From Halogranum gelatinilyticum (GTDB lineage: Archaea; Halobacteriota; Halobacteria; Halobacteriales; Haloferacaceae): 64,000 bases of DNA. The notes beneath the pieces are model-generated. The model made no database searches. It had not been told where the DNA came from and was given only the letters and a program-made list of their open reading frames with translations. Below are positions 47,348 to 56,800 of this stretch, one piece after another (within the stretch, counting starts at the first letter, position 1; each line of letters begins with the position of its first letter). Both the position numbers and the translations under genes were made by a program. The stretch is taken from contig NZ_FNHL01000004.1 of assembly GCF_900103715.1 (NCBI RefSeq), positions 62,001 through 126,000 of the forward strand, written 5' to 3'.

Positions 47348-47650
47348 TGTGTCTGAATAGCGTCTACTCTGTGTGACCGTCGACGGCCTCGAAGACGGTC
47401 AGGCGAGCATCGCTGCGTGTCCGTTGAGTATCGCAAGCCAGGATATAAGTCTGAACATTCGGTCGAAGAATTAACTAGCAAACAGAGTTTCTAGAAAGAA
47501 AATTGGTAGAGAAGAGAATAATCAGTAGGTGTGATTTTTCCAGGGACAGACAGTGGTACGCTGAACGACAGGGTATCCTAAGCAAGCCAACGACATTGAG
47601 GAGAGATTCCCCACGAAAAAGCGTACACCAAAGTATTCTATTTGCGATTA
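47348..47650. promoter_or_regulatory. Divergent promoter region, conjugation operon side
   Basis: About 300 bases without a gene separating the leftward conjugation operon from the rightward ATPase gene. It is AT-rich from 47455 on. I see no clear repeat in this half. Confidence 0.4.
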
Positions 47651-47700
47651 GCATACTCTTGAGTACGATACTTCAGAGTACGCTATTCGGAATAATTATC
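47651..47700 (+). promoter_or_regulatory. Operator-like GAGTAC repeats next to a TATA box
   Basis: Three related half-sites, GCATACTC (47651), GAGTACGATACT (47661) and GAGTACGC (47675), form overlapping inverted and direct repeats. Immediately after them AATAATTATC (47691-47700) is a TATA-like element centred about 28 bases from the ATG at 47724, which predicts a leaderless transcript. A repressor bound to the repeats would sit beside the promoter. Confidence 0.55.
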
Positions 47701-47723
47701 TCGATGTGCTCTCAACACAACGT

Positions 47724-49112
47724 ATGGACGAGTTCGTCGACCGAGAGGCCGAACTAGCACGGCTGGAAGAACTGTATGAGTCACTAAATCCAGAACTGGC
47801 AGTCATTTACGGCCGGCGACGGCTGGGAAAGACCGAACTCGTCAAACAGTCACTGCGCGGGCGGGAAAACACGGTTGTCTACCAAGCACGCCAGAAGACC
47901 AAGGAGTTACAGTTACAGCAGTTCGCCGAAATCGCAGCCAAAGAATTCCCCGGTGTCAGTCGCATTCAGAATGACTGGGAATCGCTGCTTGGTTATTTGG
48001 CCGAGCAAGACGCCATTATCGTCCTCGACGAATTTCCGTATCTCATTGAGGAGGATGCGAGCCTCCCGTCTGTGTTGCAGGCGATGTATGACTATGAGTT
48101 GGATGACGCAGCCCCCACGATTGTACTCATTGGGTCTTCGATTAGCATGATGGAGGAGGCAGCACTCCTTGGGAATAGCCCGCTATATGGTCGTGCTTCG
48201 GTCAAACTCGATGTTCTCCAACTGCCATTCAGTGCTGCAATGCAGTTCTTCAAGCACACATACACACCCGAAGAGCAGGTCCTGCTGTGGAGTGTCTTCG
48301 GTGGAACGCCGTATTATCTCGAAGAGGCAGCAACGGCGACGAACCTCAGCGAGGCAGTCTCAGAAACAATTCTCGCACAACACGGGTCATTGCACAACGA
48401 CCCCGATTATGTCCTTCGGATGGAGCTAACTGAGCCGACACGGTACTTCGCTATTCTCGAATCGATCGCTGGTGGCGCAACAGTGCGAAACGAGATTGCA
48501 CAAGCGTCGGGAATCGACAACAACCAACTCTCGAAATACCTGAACCGTCTAGAGCGACTTCGGCTCATCGAACGACACGTCCCAATCACTGAACAAAAAG
48601 AGCGGTCTCGCCGGGGGCGATACCGAATACTGGACCCGCTGTTCCGGTTTTGGTTCAGATTCGTCTACGGGACTGGGACTCGCTACGACGACTTCGGCGA
48701 CGACGCGTTTGCCACACTGGTTGAACCTGAGTTGGCAGATTTCGCAAGCGGCGAGTTCGAGCGTCTCTGTCAACACGCCCTCCGTGAACTGTACCCCCAG
48801 TACACAATCACCGACGTCGGTCAGTGGTGGTTCCGTGAGCACGAGGTTGACGTCGTCGGATTCACCGCTGGAGACACACTCATCGCCGGCGAATGCAAGT
48901 TTCAACAATCTCCGTTGGGGTACAACGCCCTTGCATCGCTCGAGGACCACGTCGACGAACTACGTTGGACACCACCAGGTGGTGGCGAACGGTCCTGTGA
49001 GTACGCGCTGTTCAGTCGGAGTGGATTCAAGCAATCCGTCACAGAGGCAGCCAGTGAACGGGAGAACATCCGTCTAATCGATCTTCCAGAGATTGTCGAG
49101 AAACTCGAATAG
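47724..49112 (+). CDS. AAA ATPase with DUF234 nuclease-like C-terminal domain
   Basis: 462 residues of the archaeal ATPase_2/DUF234 family. MDEFVDREAELARLEELY is the standard start, Walker A is YGRRRLGKTELV (about residues 27-38) and Walker B is IVLDEFPYL. A winged helix follows (ASGIDNNQLSKYLNRLERL), then the C-terminal PD-(D/E)XK-like DUF234 domain with EVDVVG and AGECKF, plausible nuclease residues. ATG 47724 is supported by the TATA position. Often found near mobile elements; target unknown. Confidence 0.86.
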   Translation: MDEFVDREAELARLEELYESLNPELAVIYGRRRLGKTELVKQSLRGRENTVVYQARQKTKELQLQQFAEIAAKEFPGVSRIQNDWESLLGYLAEQDAIIVLDEFPYLIEEDASLPSVLQAMYDYELDDAAPTIVLIGSSISMMEEAALLGNSPLYGRASVKLDVLQLPFSAAMQFFKHTYTPEEQVLLWSVFGGTPYYLEEAATATNLSEAVSETILAQHGSLHNDPDYVLRMELTEPTRYFAILESIAGGATVRNEIAQASGIDNNQLSKYLNRLERLRLIERHVPITEQKERSRRGRYRILDPLFRFWFRFVYGTGTRYDDFGDDAFATLVEPELADFASGEFERLCQHALRELYPQYTITDVGQWWFREHEVDVVGFTAGDTLIAGECKFQQSPLGYNALASLEDHVDELRWTPPGGGERSCEYALFSRSGFKQSVTEAASERENIRLIDLPEIVEKLE

Positions 49113-49198
49113 GATACAGAGTTAGGCACGGGCCCCACCGATGAGTGCGGATGACATGGAGGAGACAGAATCAAACCTGTCGACACAGATGCAGACGT

Positions 49199-49864
49199 AT
49201 GAAGCTCGGCCTCATTTCCGACGTCCATGGAAACCTCCCAGCACTCGAAGCAGTTCTTGAGGATCTGCCAGCGGTCGACATGATCGCCTGTGCTGGTGAT
49301 GTCGTCGGGTATAACCCGTGGCCAGCAGACTGTGTCGAGCGAGTCCGGGAGGTCGCCGCTATCACGGTTGTTGGCAACCACGACCGTGCGGTCGGTGATA
49401 GAGAGTCGTTCCGTGCGAACTCGATGGCACTGGCCGGAATCGAATATGCGCGAGAGGAACTCTCTGATGAACAGAAAGATTGGTTAGCTGAGCTTCCGCG
49501 GAAAGCAACGCTCGCCGACGGGTCAATCCTCTTGGTCCACGACCATCCTACCGTGCAAGACCGCTACGTCTTCCCTCGGCATTTTCCGGAGGTCAGACCT
49601 CACATCGACGAGTACGATGGAGCCGTTCTCGGTCACACACACAGACAGCACAAAGCTCGTATCGATGGTCGACTCATCGTCAATCCTGGAAGCGTGGGAC
49701 AGCCTCGTGACGGTGATTCCGACGCCGCCTATGCCGTTCTGGATACCGACGCTCTCGAAGTTGAACTCCACCGTGTTGAGTACGACATCAATCGGGTCAT
49801 AGAGCGCGTTGAGGAAGCAGGACTCCCACCAGAAATCGGAACACGCCTACTCGATGGCTCATGA
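49199..49864 (+). CDS. YfcE/MJ0936-type metallophosphoesterase
   Basis: 221 residues starting MKLGLISDVHGNLPALEAVL. The metal ligands are in SDVHGN (Asp, His), CAGDVVGY, GNHDRAVG and HDHPT/GHTHRQ, the complete calcineurin-like set. Probably a cytoplasmic phosphodiesterase. The upstream ATG at 49145 would add a Cys/Arg-rich tail absent in relatives, so 49199 is preferred. Confidence 0.88.
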   Translation: MKLGLISDVHGNLPALEAVLEDLPAVDMIACAGDVVGYNPWPADCVERVREVAAITVVGNHDRAVGDRESFRANSMALAGIEYAREELSDEQKDWLAELPRKATLADGSILLVHDHPTVQDRYVFPRHFPEVRPHIDEYDGAVLGHTHRQHKARIDGRLIVNPGSVGQPRDGDSDAAYAVLDTDALEVELHRVEYDINRVIERVEEAGLPPEIGTRLLDGS

Positions 49865-50050
49865 GGAGTGACAACTGCTCCGTGGTGAAGTGACGCTCGA
49901 GCATCGTCGCATCCATCTCTTAGATAGTTGAACGATGAGTGTGGCCGTCGTATGCTATTCGATGTCACAGTTTGAGACGTCCACGCTGGACAGGGAGCCT
50001 CACGCGAGAGCCACCAAGCCGACGACAGTCGCAATGAGTGCACTGGAGTG

Positions 50051-51916
50051 TCAGCCGGTCGTCGATGAGAACAGCGTCTGCTGTACCACCAGCTGCTCAA
50101 TCACGACGAGAGCACCGTAGAAGACAACACTGGCTCCGACGGCCGCATAGGCCACGGTCTCGGTGGGAATCGCCGTCTGTAGTTGCGAGAGGCCGGTGAG
50201 CCGTACCGTGAAGTACGCCGTCCCGGCGAGGAGCGCGGCTCCTCCCCCGACGAGCACCCACGACCGGCGGAGCACTCTCGTACGTGACCGTCGGACGAGT
50301 AGCGCGAGGCCGCCGATAGCGACAGCGGAGACGACCAGAAAGAGGTCGGAGCCGAAAGCGATCGACGGGGGGAGAGCACCTAGGGTATGAGCGACCCACA
50401 CCAGATAGCCCGTCAAGACGGTGCCGGCGACGAAAGCGATCAGTCCGCCCCGGAAGAGCCGACCGGTCGCATCGACCGTCACGCAGACGAAGCCACACGC
50501 GACCGCGAGCTCGACGAGCGGCCGAACCACACCCACGTCGCCGAACGGGACGCCGACACCCGAGAGGAGAACTCCACCGGCGACCGCGATGCTCCCGGCG
50601 AGGCCGAATACGGTCGACGGTTCGTGGACGGGGACGTAGGACTCCGTCAGGTCGTCCAGTCGCCACTGCGCCTCGATGTGGAGGCTCCGAAGGACCAGGG
50701 TGTGGAGCCCAAACGCACAGAGCCCGGCGACTGCTGGGAGCCCCACAGTGGGTAAGGGGGGTATCGAGCCGACACCCCGCCCGGTCCAGTTCGCGACGGG
50801 GCCCAGCAACGGCAGCACGTAGCAGAGTCGCACGAGGTTCCCGAACGACATCGGCCCCGCGAGGGTTGCCCCGACGACACCAGCCACGCTCGCGAGTCCC
50901 CCGGCGAAAGACAGGAGACCGACGAGAGTGGGTCCGAGCCGTGCGCCGACCTCGGTGTAAACCATTCCGACGGAGGCAACTGTCAGCACGAATCCAACCA
51001 TCGCCAGCACGAGCCAGCGGTCGAAGCCGTTCTTCGCCATCCGCAATCGCGGGGAAATCCCCGCGAGTGGGATGACCGAACGGGTTCCGAGCGTCCAGCT
51101 GACGAGCGGCAGCTCCCGGCGGCCGAACCCGCGTTCGGCGAGCGAGTTCCCCCCGCGTATGAGGTTCTGTCCCCATAGGTCCTCGTCGTCAGATTCGCGG
51201 GGGCCTTCACCGTCCTCAGTCGCGAGTACAGGGTCGTATCCACGGAGCCGCAGTTCGGCTCGCCGGAGTGCCCGCTGGGTGGACCGAAGTGTCTCACCGA
51301 CGTCCTGAAGGGCTCGGCCGGCCACGACTTCAGTGGTCCCGACGGTGTCGGCAAGCCGTCGACGAACGCGTTCGACGACGGTTCGGGATTCTCTGTGTGC
51401 GACCCACGCAGCGAGCTCGTCGTCGTCAATCCCGAGTTCGCCTCGATAACGCCGATAGAACGCGACGCTCGTGTGGTTCCGTATCAGCCTGATGAGGTCG
51501 TGGCCGTCGATTAATTTCACACCCAGATCGGCTGCCCGGTCGTGCGCCTGTGAGGTGAACCGTCCGGTCGTGACGAGCAGCCCCTCGTCGGCGCCCACCT
51601 GATACTTCATCGCAAAGTACTGTTGGATCTCCGGGCTCCCGACTGTGTTCGACTCTTTGTACCGCTTCGCCTGTATCGCCGTTGTCTTCCCCATCGGTCC
51701 GCGTTTCCGTGCGATGACGTCAATCCCGTTGTCCCCGGATGAGGGCCGTTCGACGGTCTTGTACCCCATCTCCTCCCAGAGCTCGGCGACGAACCGCTCG
51801 AACCGGTCGTGGTCCATTCGTCGCAACGAGTGCAGCGACGGGTTCGGCGGAGCGATGTCGTCAGGTCCGGTTGCCGAAGCGTGCAACAGCCGTTCGGTGA
51901 GTCGTCTATCTGCCAT
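50051..51916 (-). CDS. Mrr-type restriction endonuclease fused to a polytopic membrane domain
   Basis: 621 residues. The N-terminal 150 residues are an Mrr catalytic domain (PD-(D/E)XK): DHDRFERFVAELWEEMGY, Asp in SGDNGIDVI (61-66) and Gln-x-Lys in AIQAKRY (81-87). That is the usual Mrr pattern and suggests DNA cleavage. After a basic helical linker (about 150-285) come some nine to ten membrane helices up to the C-terminus. ATG 51916 is preferred because CGAACTTATTGG on the minus strand (51947-51936) looks like BRE/TATA about 25 bases upstream. A GTG at 52018 overlapping the previous stop is the alternative. Confidence 0.8.
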   Translation of the reverse strand: MADRRLTERLLHASATGPDDIAPPNPSLHSLRRMDHDRFERFVAELWEEMGYKTVERPSSGDNGIDVIARKRGPMGKTTAIQAKRYKESNTVGSPEIQQYFAMKYQVGADEGLLVTTGRFTSQAHDRAADLGVKLIDGHDLIRLIRNHTSVAFYRRYRGELGIDDDELAAWVAHRESRTVVERVRRRLADTVGTTEVVAGRALQDVGETLRSTQRALRRAELRLRGYDPVLATEDGEGPRESDDEDLWGQNLIRGGNSLAERGFGRRELPLVSWTLGTRSVIPLAGISPRLRMAKNGFDRWLVLAMVGFVLTVASVGMVYTEVGARLGPTLVGLLSFAGGLASVAGVVGATLAGPMSFGNLVRLCYVLPLLGPVANWTGRGVGSIPPLPTVGLPAVAGLCAFGLHTLVLRSLHIEAQWRLDDLTESYVPVHEPSTVFGLAGSIAVAGGVLLSGVGVPFGDVGVVRPLVELAVACGFVCVTVDATGRLFRGGLIAFVAGTVLTGYLVWVAHTLGALPPSIAFGSDLFLVVSAVAIGGLALLVRRSRTRVLRRSWVLVGGGAALLAGTAYFTVRLTGLSQLQTAIPTETVAYAAVGASVVFYGALVVIEQLVVQQTLFSSTTG

Positions 51917-52014
51917 CGAATCGACACCTACGTGACCAATAAGTTCGGGTCGTCTGACAAATATGTGCCGCCACAAGCGGGAGGGCTCGCCGCCCTCGCC
52001 GGACGCGTGAGACG

Positions 52015-53793
52015 TCACCGGCCGAGCGACTGGAGAAGTAACCCTGCCCCACGGAGCGGCGTCGGTCCCGAGAGGTCAATAGCACGGCCGTCGACCGACG
52101 GGTCGGTGACGCCGTACCAGAGGACGTACGGACGGTCCGGTGACACCACGGTTTCGAGGAGTTGGCACTCTTCGGTACTGAGGTCTTCGTACACACTCGA
52201 CTCCGTCAGATAGCGTCTCCTGACAAATTCAGCGAAGTCGCGTGGAAAAATGTTGTCGAGCGTCTCAAGGCTGTCTTGGGTTGCGTACTCGAAGTGGTTG
52301 ACTGCCAGGTCGGCCATCGTCACGACGGGCCTGACGTTCGTCGTGTTCGACGTCGCTCGATGGAGACCCTCGTACGCACGGAGGTACGACGAGGGAGCCT
52401 GACGCTGGGGGCGGCCGACGTCGACGAGGACGGTCCCCTCTCGACGGTACGTCGGATAGACCCGTTTCGCCGTCCCCCCATGTGAGACGGCGAGTTTGTC
52501 CAGTTCGTCGCTGGAGGGGACGCCGTCGTCCCACTGTCGTAACCGCGTCGACAGCGACGCCGGATACAGTGTCCGGTCGGCTGGATGTTCGACGACCGTC
52601 CCGACGAAGTCGTCCAGTGGCAGCACACAGAGGACGTCGTCGGCGACAGTGGTAGCATCGGCGACTGCCTCGGTGTACCGACCTGCCGATTCGGCGTCGT
52701 CGGCACTCGCGATGGCGTCGCGCCACCGTGTCCGAGACTGGCCGGTCAACCGCCGGACCCAGCGTTCGGTCCGTGAGTCTGTTCCCGCGTTGGTGTCTTT
52801 GGTCGCGTCGACGATTCGGTCCAGTTCCCCCGGGTCACAAACGACGGCGAGTTCGACGTGTGTCGGGAAGAACCGTCCCAGCCGGTACCGGAGAACGTGT
52901 GTCTGCCAACGACTCTCGCTCCCCTCGTGATCCGGTTCGGGAAACCGGCCGTCGTCGGTCAACAGTTGTTCGAGTTCCGTGACTGTCTCTGGGTCGTCAA
53001 GACGGTCCGCGCCGAGCACGCTCAGGTCCTTCACGGCCCGTCGCAGTCCCCCCGCGACGGAGCGTCGACCGCTCGAATGTGGTCCAACGAGGAGAGCACG
53101 TCGGGTTCGTTCGACCGACGACACCGTCAGGACGGAGACCGCTCCGAGCGTCGAGAACCCGCCCAGAGCGATGGCGACGACGCCAGCGACGGGTCGCCCC
53201 CCAGAGACGGCCATAGAGACGCCGGTCAGACAGTAGCCACCGCCGAGGAGGACGACGGCAGCGACGACGGCGTACTGGACGACGGAGTCGCCCGAGACCG
53301 GACCGTACCGGGTGTCGACGACGCCCGACTCGAGAGAGACCGCCGCGACGAACGTCGAGATGCCCGCCAAGACGACTAGTGCCAACTGGAGTGGTGTACT
53401 CCCGACGACGGCCTGCACGACGGGGACGGGACTGACGAGGAGTCCGACGACCAGGCTCCCGCCGGTGACGACTGTGGCTGTCCAGGTCCGTCTTGTGTAG
53501 TCGACTCCAGCGACAGCACCGAAGACGCTGGCGAGCACCGGTCCCCAGCCGCCGACAGGGCCGAAGACGGTGGTGAGTAGGGCCCAGACACCACCGAGCG
53601 GCCACTGACTCGCGACGGCCGTCTGATAGCCCGTCGCCAGCGTTCCGGTGGCCGCCGCTCCGAAGGCAATCAGCGAGAGGAGTACCGACAGTTCCCACTG
53701 GGAGTAGCTCAGACGTCCCTCGTCGACAAAGTAGAGAGGATTCCAAGAGGATGGCCAACTGTCCACTAATTGAGTAGAACACAACAGTGACAT
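52015..53793 (-). CDS. Membrane protein with degenerate NTPase-like cytoplasmic domain
   Basis: 592 residues of unknown family. Six or seven membrane helices lie between about 33 and 225. The soluble part begins with ALLVGPHSSGRRSVAGGL (233-250), which looks like a Walker A loop with Lys changed to Arg. Later segments DDVLCVLPLDDFV (385-397) and VRPVVTMADL (487-496) resemble the Walker B and base-recognition strands of a G domain. The protein at 57350-58825 has the same layout and motifs. Divergent from the tubulin-like gene with a 101-base spacer. GTG 53764, about 29 bases after CATATATG, is an alternative start. Confidence 0.62.
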   Translation of the reverse strand: MSLLCSTQLVDSWPSSWNPLYFVDEGRLSYSQWELSVLLSLIAFGAAATGTLATGYQTAVASQWPLGGVWALLTTVFGPVGGWGPVLASVFGAVAGVDYTRRTWTATVVTGGSLVVGLLVSPVPVVQAVVGSTPLQLALVVLAGISTFVAAVSLESGVVDTRYGPVSGDSVVQYAVVAAVVLLGGGYCLTGVSMAVSGGRPVAGVVAIALGGFSTLGAVSVLTVSSVERTRRALLVGPHSSGRRSVAGGLRRAVKDLSVLGADRLDDPETVTELEQLLTDDGRFPEPDHEGSESRWQTHVLRYRLGRFFPTHVELAVVCDPGELDRIVDATKDTNAGTDSRTERWVRRLTGQSRTRWRDAIASADDAESAGRYTEAVADATTVADDVLCVLPLDDFVGTVVEHPADRTLYPASLSTRLRQWDDGVPSSDELDKLAVSHGGTAKRVYPTYRREGTVLVDVGRPQRQAPSSYLRAYEGLHRATSNTTNVRPVVTMADLAVNHFEYATQDSLETLDNIFPRDFAEFVRRRYLTESSVYEDLSTEECQLLETVVSPDRPYVLWYGVTDPSVDGRAIDLSGPTPLRGAGLLLQSLGR

Positions 53794-53863
53794 ATATGTG
53801 GTACGGTTGTAAAGTTCCCAATCGAGCGCGTGACGAACGTGTCAAAAATAAATGGTTGGGAAG

Positions 53864-53873
53864 ATTTTATTAT
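53864..53873 (+). promoter_or_regulatory. TATA box of the tubulin-like gene
   Basis: ATTTTATTAT lies 22-31 bases before the ATG at 53895, preceded by a purine-rich GGGAAG that may serve as BRE. The distance predicts a leaderless mRNA. It is one of the few AT-rich spots in this GC-rich cluster. Confidence 0.5.
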
Positions 53874-53894
53874 GGGCCACCGTAAGAAACAGCC

Positions 53895-56800
53895 ATGGCT
53901 GTCAACAACAACGGGGAATACCGTGCCCAGATTCCCGATACGATCATCGGGATCGGGGGCGGGGGCAAATCCGTCGTGTACACGCTTCTTGACCAGGATT
54001 GGATCCTCAAAGAGGCACTGGAACCTCGTGACGATACAGCTACCCCGGGGTTCAACCCCGTTGTCGTCGACTCCGAGAGCGGAGCGGGCAACAATGACGA
54101 CTCGCTGGCTAAAGAATACTCGGAGCGGATCGACGAGTTCGCCACGAGTCTCGGACACAACGCGAATAGCTCGGAGCTCACCTACATCAACACCGTCGAG
54201 GAGAGTTCGGTCCAGGATACGGTTTCGTTGACCGACGGGACACCCGTCAACGAGATCGCCCGCGCTTCCAACCTCCGCAGTTGGTGGGTCGACGACTCCG
54301 ACCGGATGATCGACACCGACGACAACTTCGCGGAGGGTGTCAACCGACGTCGGGCACTGAGTAAGGCGTTCTTCCACGGAACCCGAGCGAACAGAGACCC
54401 GTTCAACGAGGTCGTCAACCACGCAGGGACCTCCGTCTACATCGTCGTCGGGCTCGGTGGGGGGACTGGTTCGGGGACCTTCCTCGATCTGGCCCGGCGG
54501 TTCGACGACAACACCTCGGTCCATCTGTTCGGAATCCTCCCCGGTCAGAATGCCGGATCACAAGAAGACGCCAACGCCCACGCTGCCCTCTCTGAACTCG
54601 AATATCTCTCGCTCACCGACAACCTCCCGTTCGACAACGTCGTCATCGTCCCGTTCGCGCCGGCGACGGACTACGGCGACTTCGACGAGGCGGTCGTCAA
54701 CGCGATGATCTCTCACGCCAACATCGCCGAACAGGGAGTAATCAACAACCACGCAGACTTCTTCAATCCCGGTGAGGGAGCGGCAGTCAAGAAATTCGCC
54801 CCGTTCACCATCGCGGTCCCCAAAACCTTCCACATCGACGTTCCAGAGATCGAGGAGGCTGCCGAGAAAGTTGAGTCGTACGTGACCCGAATCGAGGGCG
54901 CGCTCGACACCGAGGAGGCGCTCTACAACAGGATCGAATCGATCCTCCTGCGTCCCGAGGATTTCGCCGAAGAGCGCACTGGAGCGTTCGAAACGGGGAG
55001 TCTCCCGGGCGACGTACGAGAGGCGCAAGACGCGCTCAGAGAGAGCCTCGACGGCGGCTCCCCCGAGTCCACGCTGTTCCAGTTAGACACCGGTGAGGCC
55101 GAACGGCTCGAAGAGCGACTCAACAACCTGCGTTCGTTGCTCGAAAAGGAGATTTTCGATGATCTGAACTTCCTCGGACCGGCAGGACTCGCAAACAAGA
55201 TCGACAACACCGAAGACCAACTCGATGTCCAACGCGAAGACGTCAACGATGTCGAGTACTTCGAGCGCCTCGTCGACAAACTGTATCGGGTCTTCGAGAC
55301 GCTGAGCGTTGAGGACATCCTCGACGCTGGAAACCGTAACGTCGACCAGACGGACCGAGAACTGACCAAACAACTCAAGCGAGAGATACTCCTCATCGGG
55401 AAACGGAGCACCTTCCTCCGAGCACTGCACGTAATCGAGGACGACAAACCCCTCCGACGTGGGCTGCAGGCGGCTATCGGCCCGAAAGTTGAGAACTTCG
55501 CCATTGTCGACGACGCTGACCGCGCACGGCGGGACCTTCTGAGTGCGGAGTCCCGTGAGCAGAACTGTCTCGAGGCACTTGAGTCGGCACTGACTGATTC
55601 ACAGGACGAACTCGAACGAGCCCTCGAAGAGTGGGAGACGTCCGTCGAGCCGGATGTCGACCGGCTTCTGTACATCGACTCACACCGCGACGAGATTGAA
55701 GAACTCCTCGCGAAGCTGAACCGGAAGATCGGACAGGCCGTCACCGACCTCAAACGTCCGGGGAACGAAGCACCCGCCCGACAGCCACTGGACTTCGACG
55801 AGTTCGGCAAACTGAACAATATGCTGAAATCCGCTGGCGGCGAGCGCGTCCCCCAAGATGCCATTCTAACGTCGCTCAAGAACCTCTCGAACATGAGGCG
55901 GGCGAAGATCGAAGACGAGGACGGTGGGGGATACATTCCGTTCCTCGGAAGCAACAACAACAACTCCGATCCGGAAGGCGACTACGAGAACGCCCTCATC
56001 AACGTCAACGATCAACTGTTCGACACGGAGCCAGAGTTCCAGCGGAGCTTCGACGTTACGTTCGTCGGGGAGGAAGCCATCGAGAGCCGACTCGACGACG
56101 TCGACAAGGCCCGGCGCGAGGCAGTCGAAGCGATCCTCGAAGACCTCGACAGCTACACCCAACAGACCGTCGGGTTCGAGGAACTCGTCGACGACCCGTC
56201 GGATCTCGCGAAGTGTGAATTCGACATCACGCTCGGACTGAAGCGCCACCAGAACGACTACAAACATACGCTGAAGAGCGAGCTCAATCGAACGTTCACT
56301 GAGACGACGACGAGCTCCCTCCTGCGGGACCTGACTAGATCCGACGACGGGCAACGCGGTTCGTCGGAGATCGATAACGTCGTCAGACAGGCACTCTCGG
56401 CGGCTATCGTCGATCCGATACAGGACTCGCTAGAATCCCGACGGGCGAGTTTGGTCGACGACCAGATCCGGCTGAGCCTCTTCGATTCCGTCCGCGACCT
56501 CGTCAACGAGGAGGGCAAAGAGTTCACGAACAACCGGAGCATCGAGATATCGCTCGACGTGAGCTTCAGCGAGCAAGCGCGGGCAGCGAACCCGCACAAA
56601 GAGCGAATCTCTCCGCACAACCGCGGGACGTTCGTCGGCTACGACGACATCGAGGCGGCCGATATCCTCGACAACGACCGGGAGATGGAGCGGCTGCTGG
56701 CGAAGTTCAGCCAACAGGCCACTTCCATCGCTGCAGGCGACGATATCGCGCCGATACTCAACCCAAGTCTCAGGCGACATAAGGGAAAGAAGGTCTCGAA

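Noticed and set aside
50097-51176. A 359-codon Arg-rich open frame inside the Mrr-membrane gene
   Set aside because: Composition is typical of an out-of-frame shadow in GC-rich DNA, and the Mrr frame has clear motifs.
53949-53975. A genuine Walker A ATPase site in the tubulin-like protein
   Set aside because: GIGGGGKS fits the pattern, but its position after the first strand and the later GGGTGSG loop match the tubulin fold, so I treat it as a variant T1 loop.
54923-55963. A 346-codon Ser/Arg-rich antisense frame in the tubulin-like gene
   Set aside because: Extreme Ser/Arg bias and absence of any start signal mark it as a shadow.
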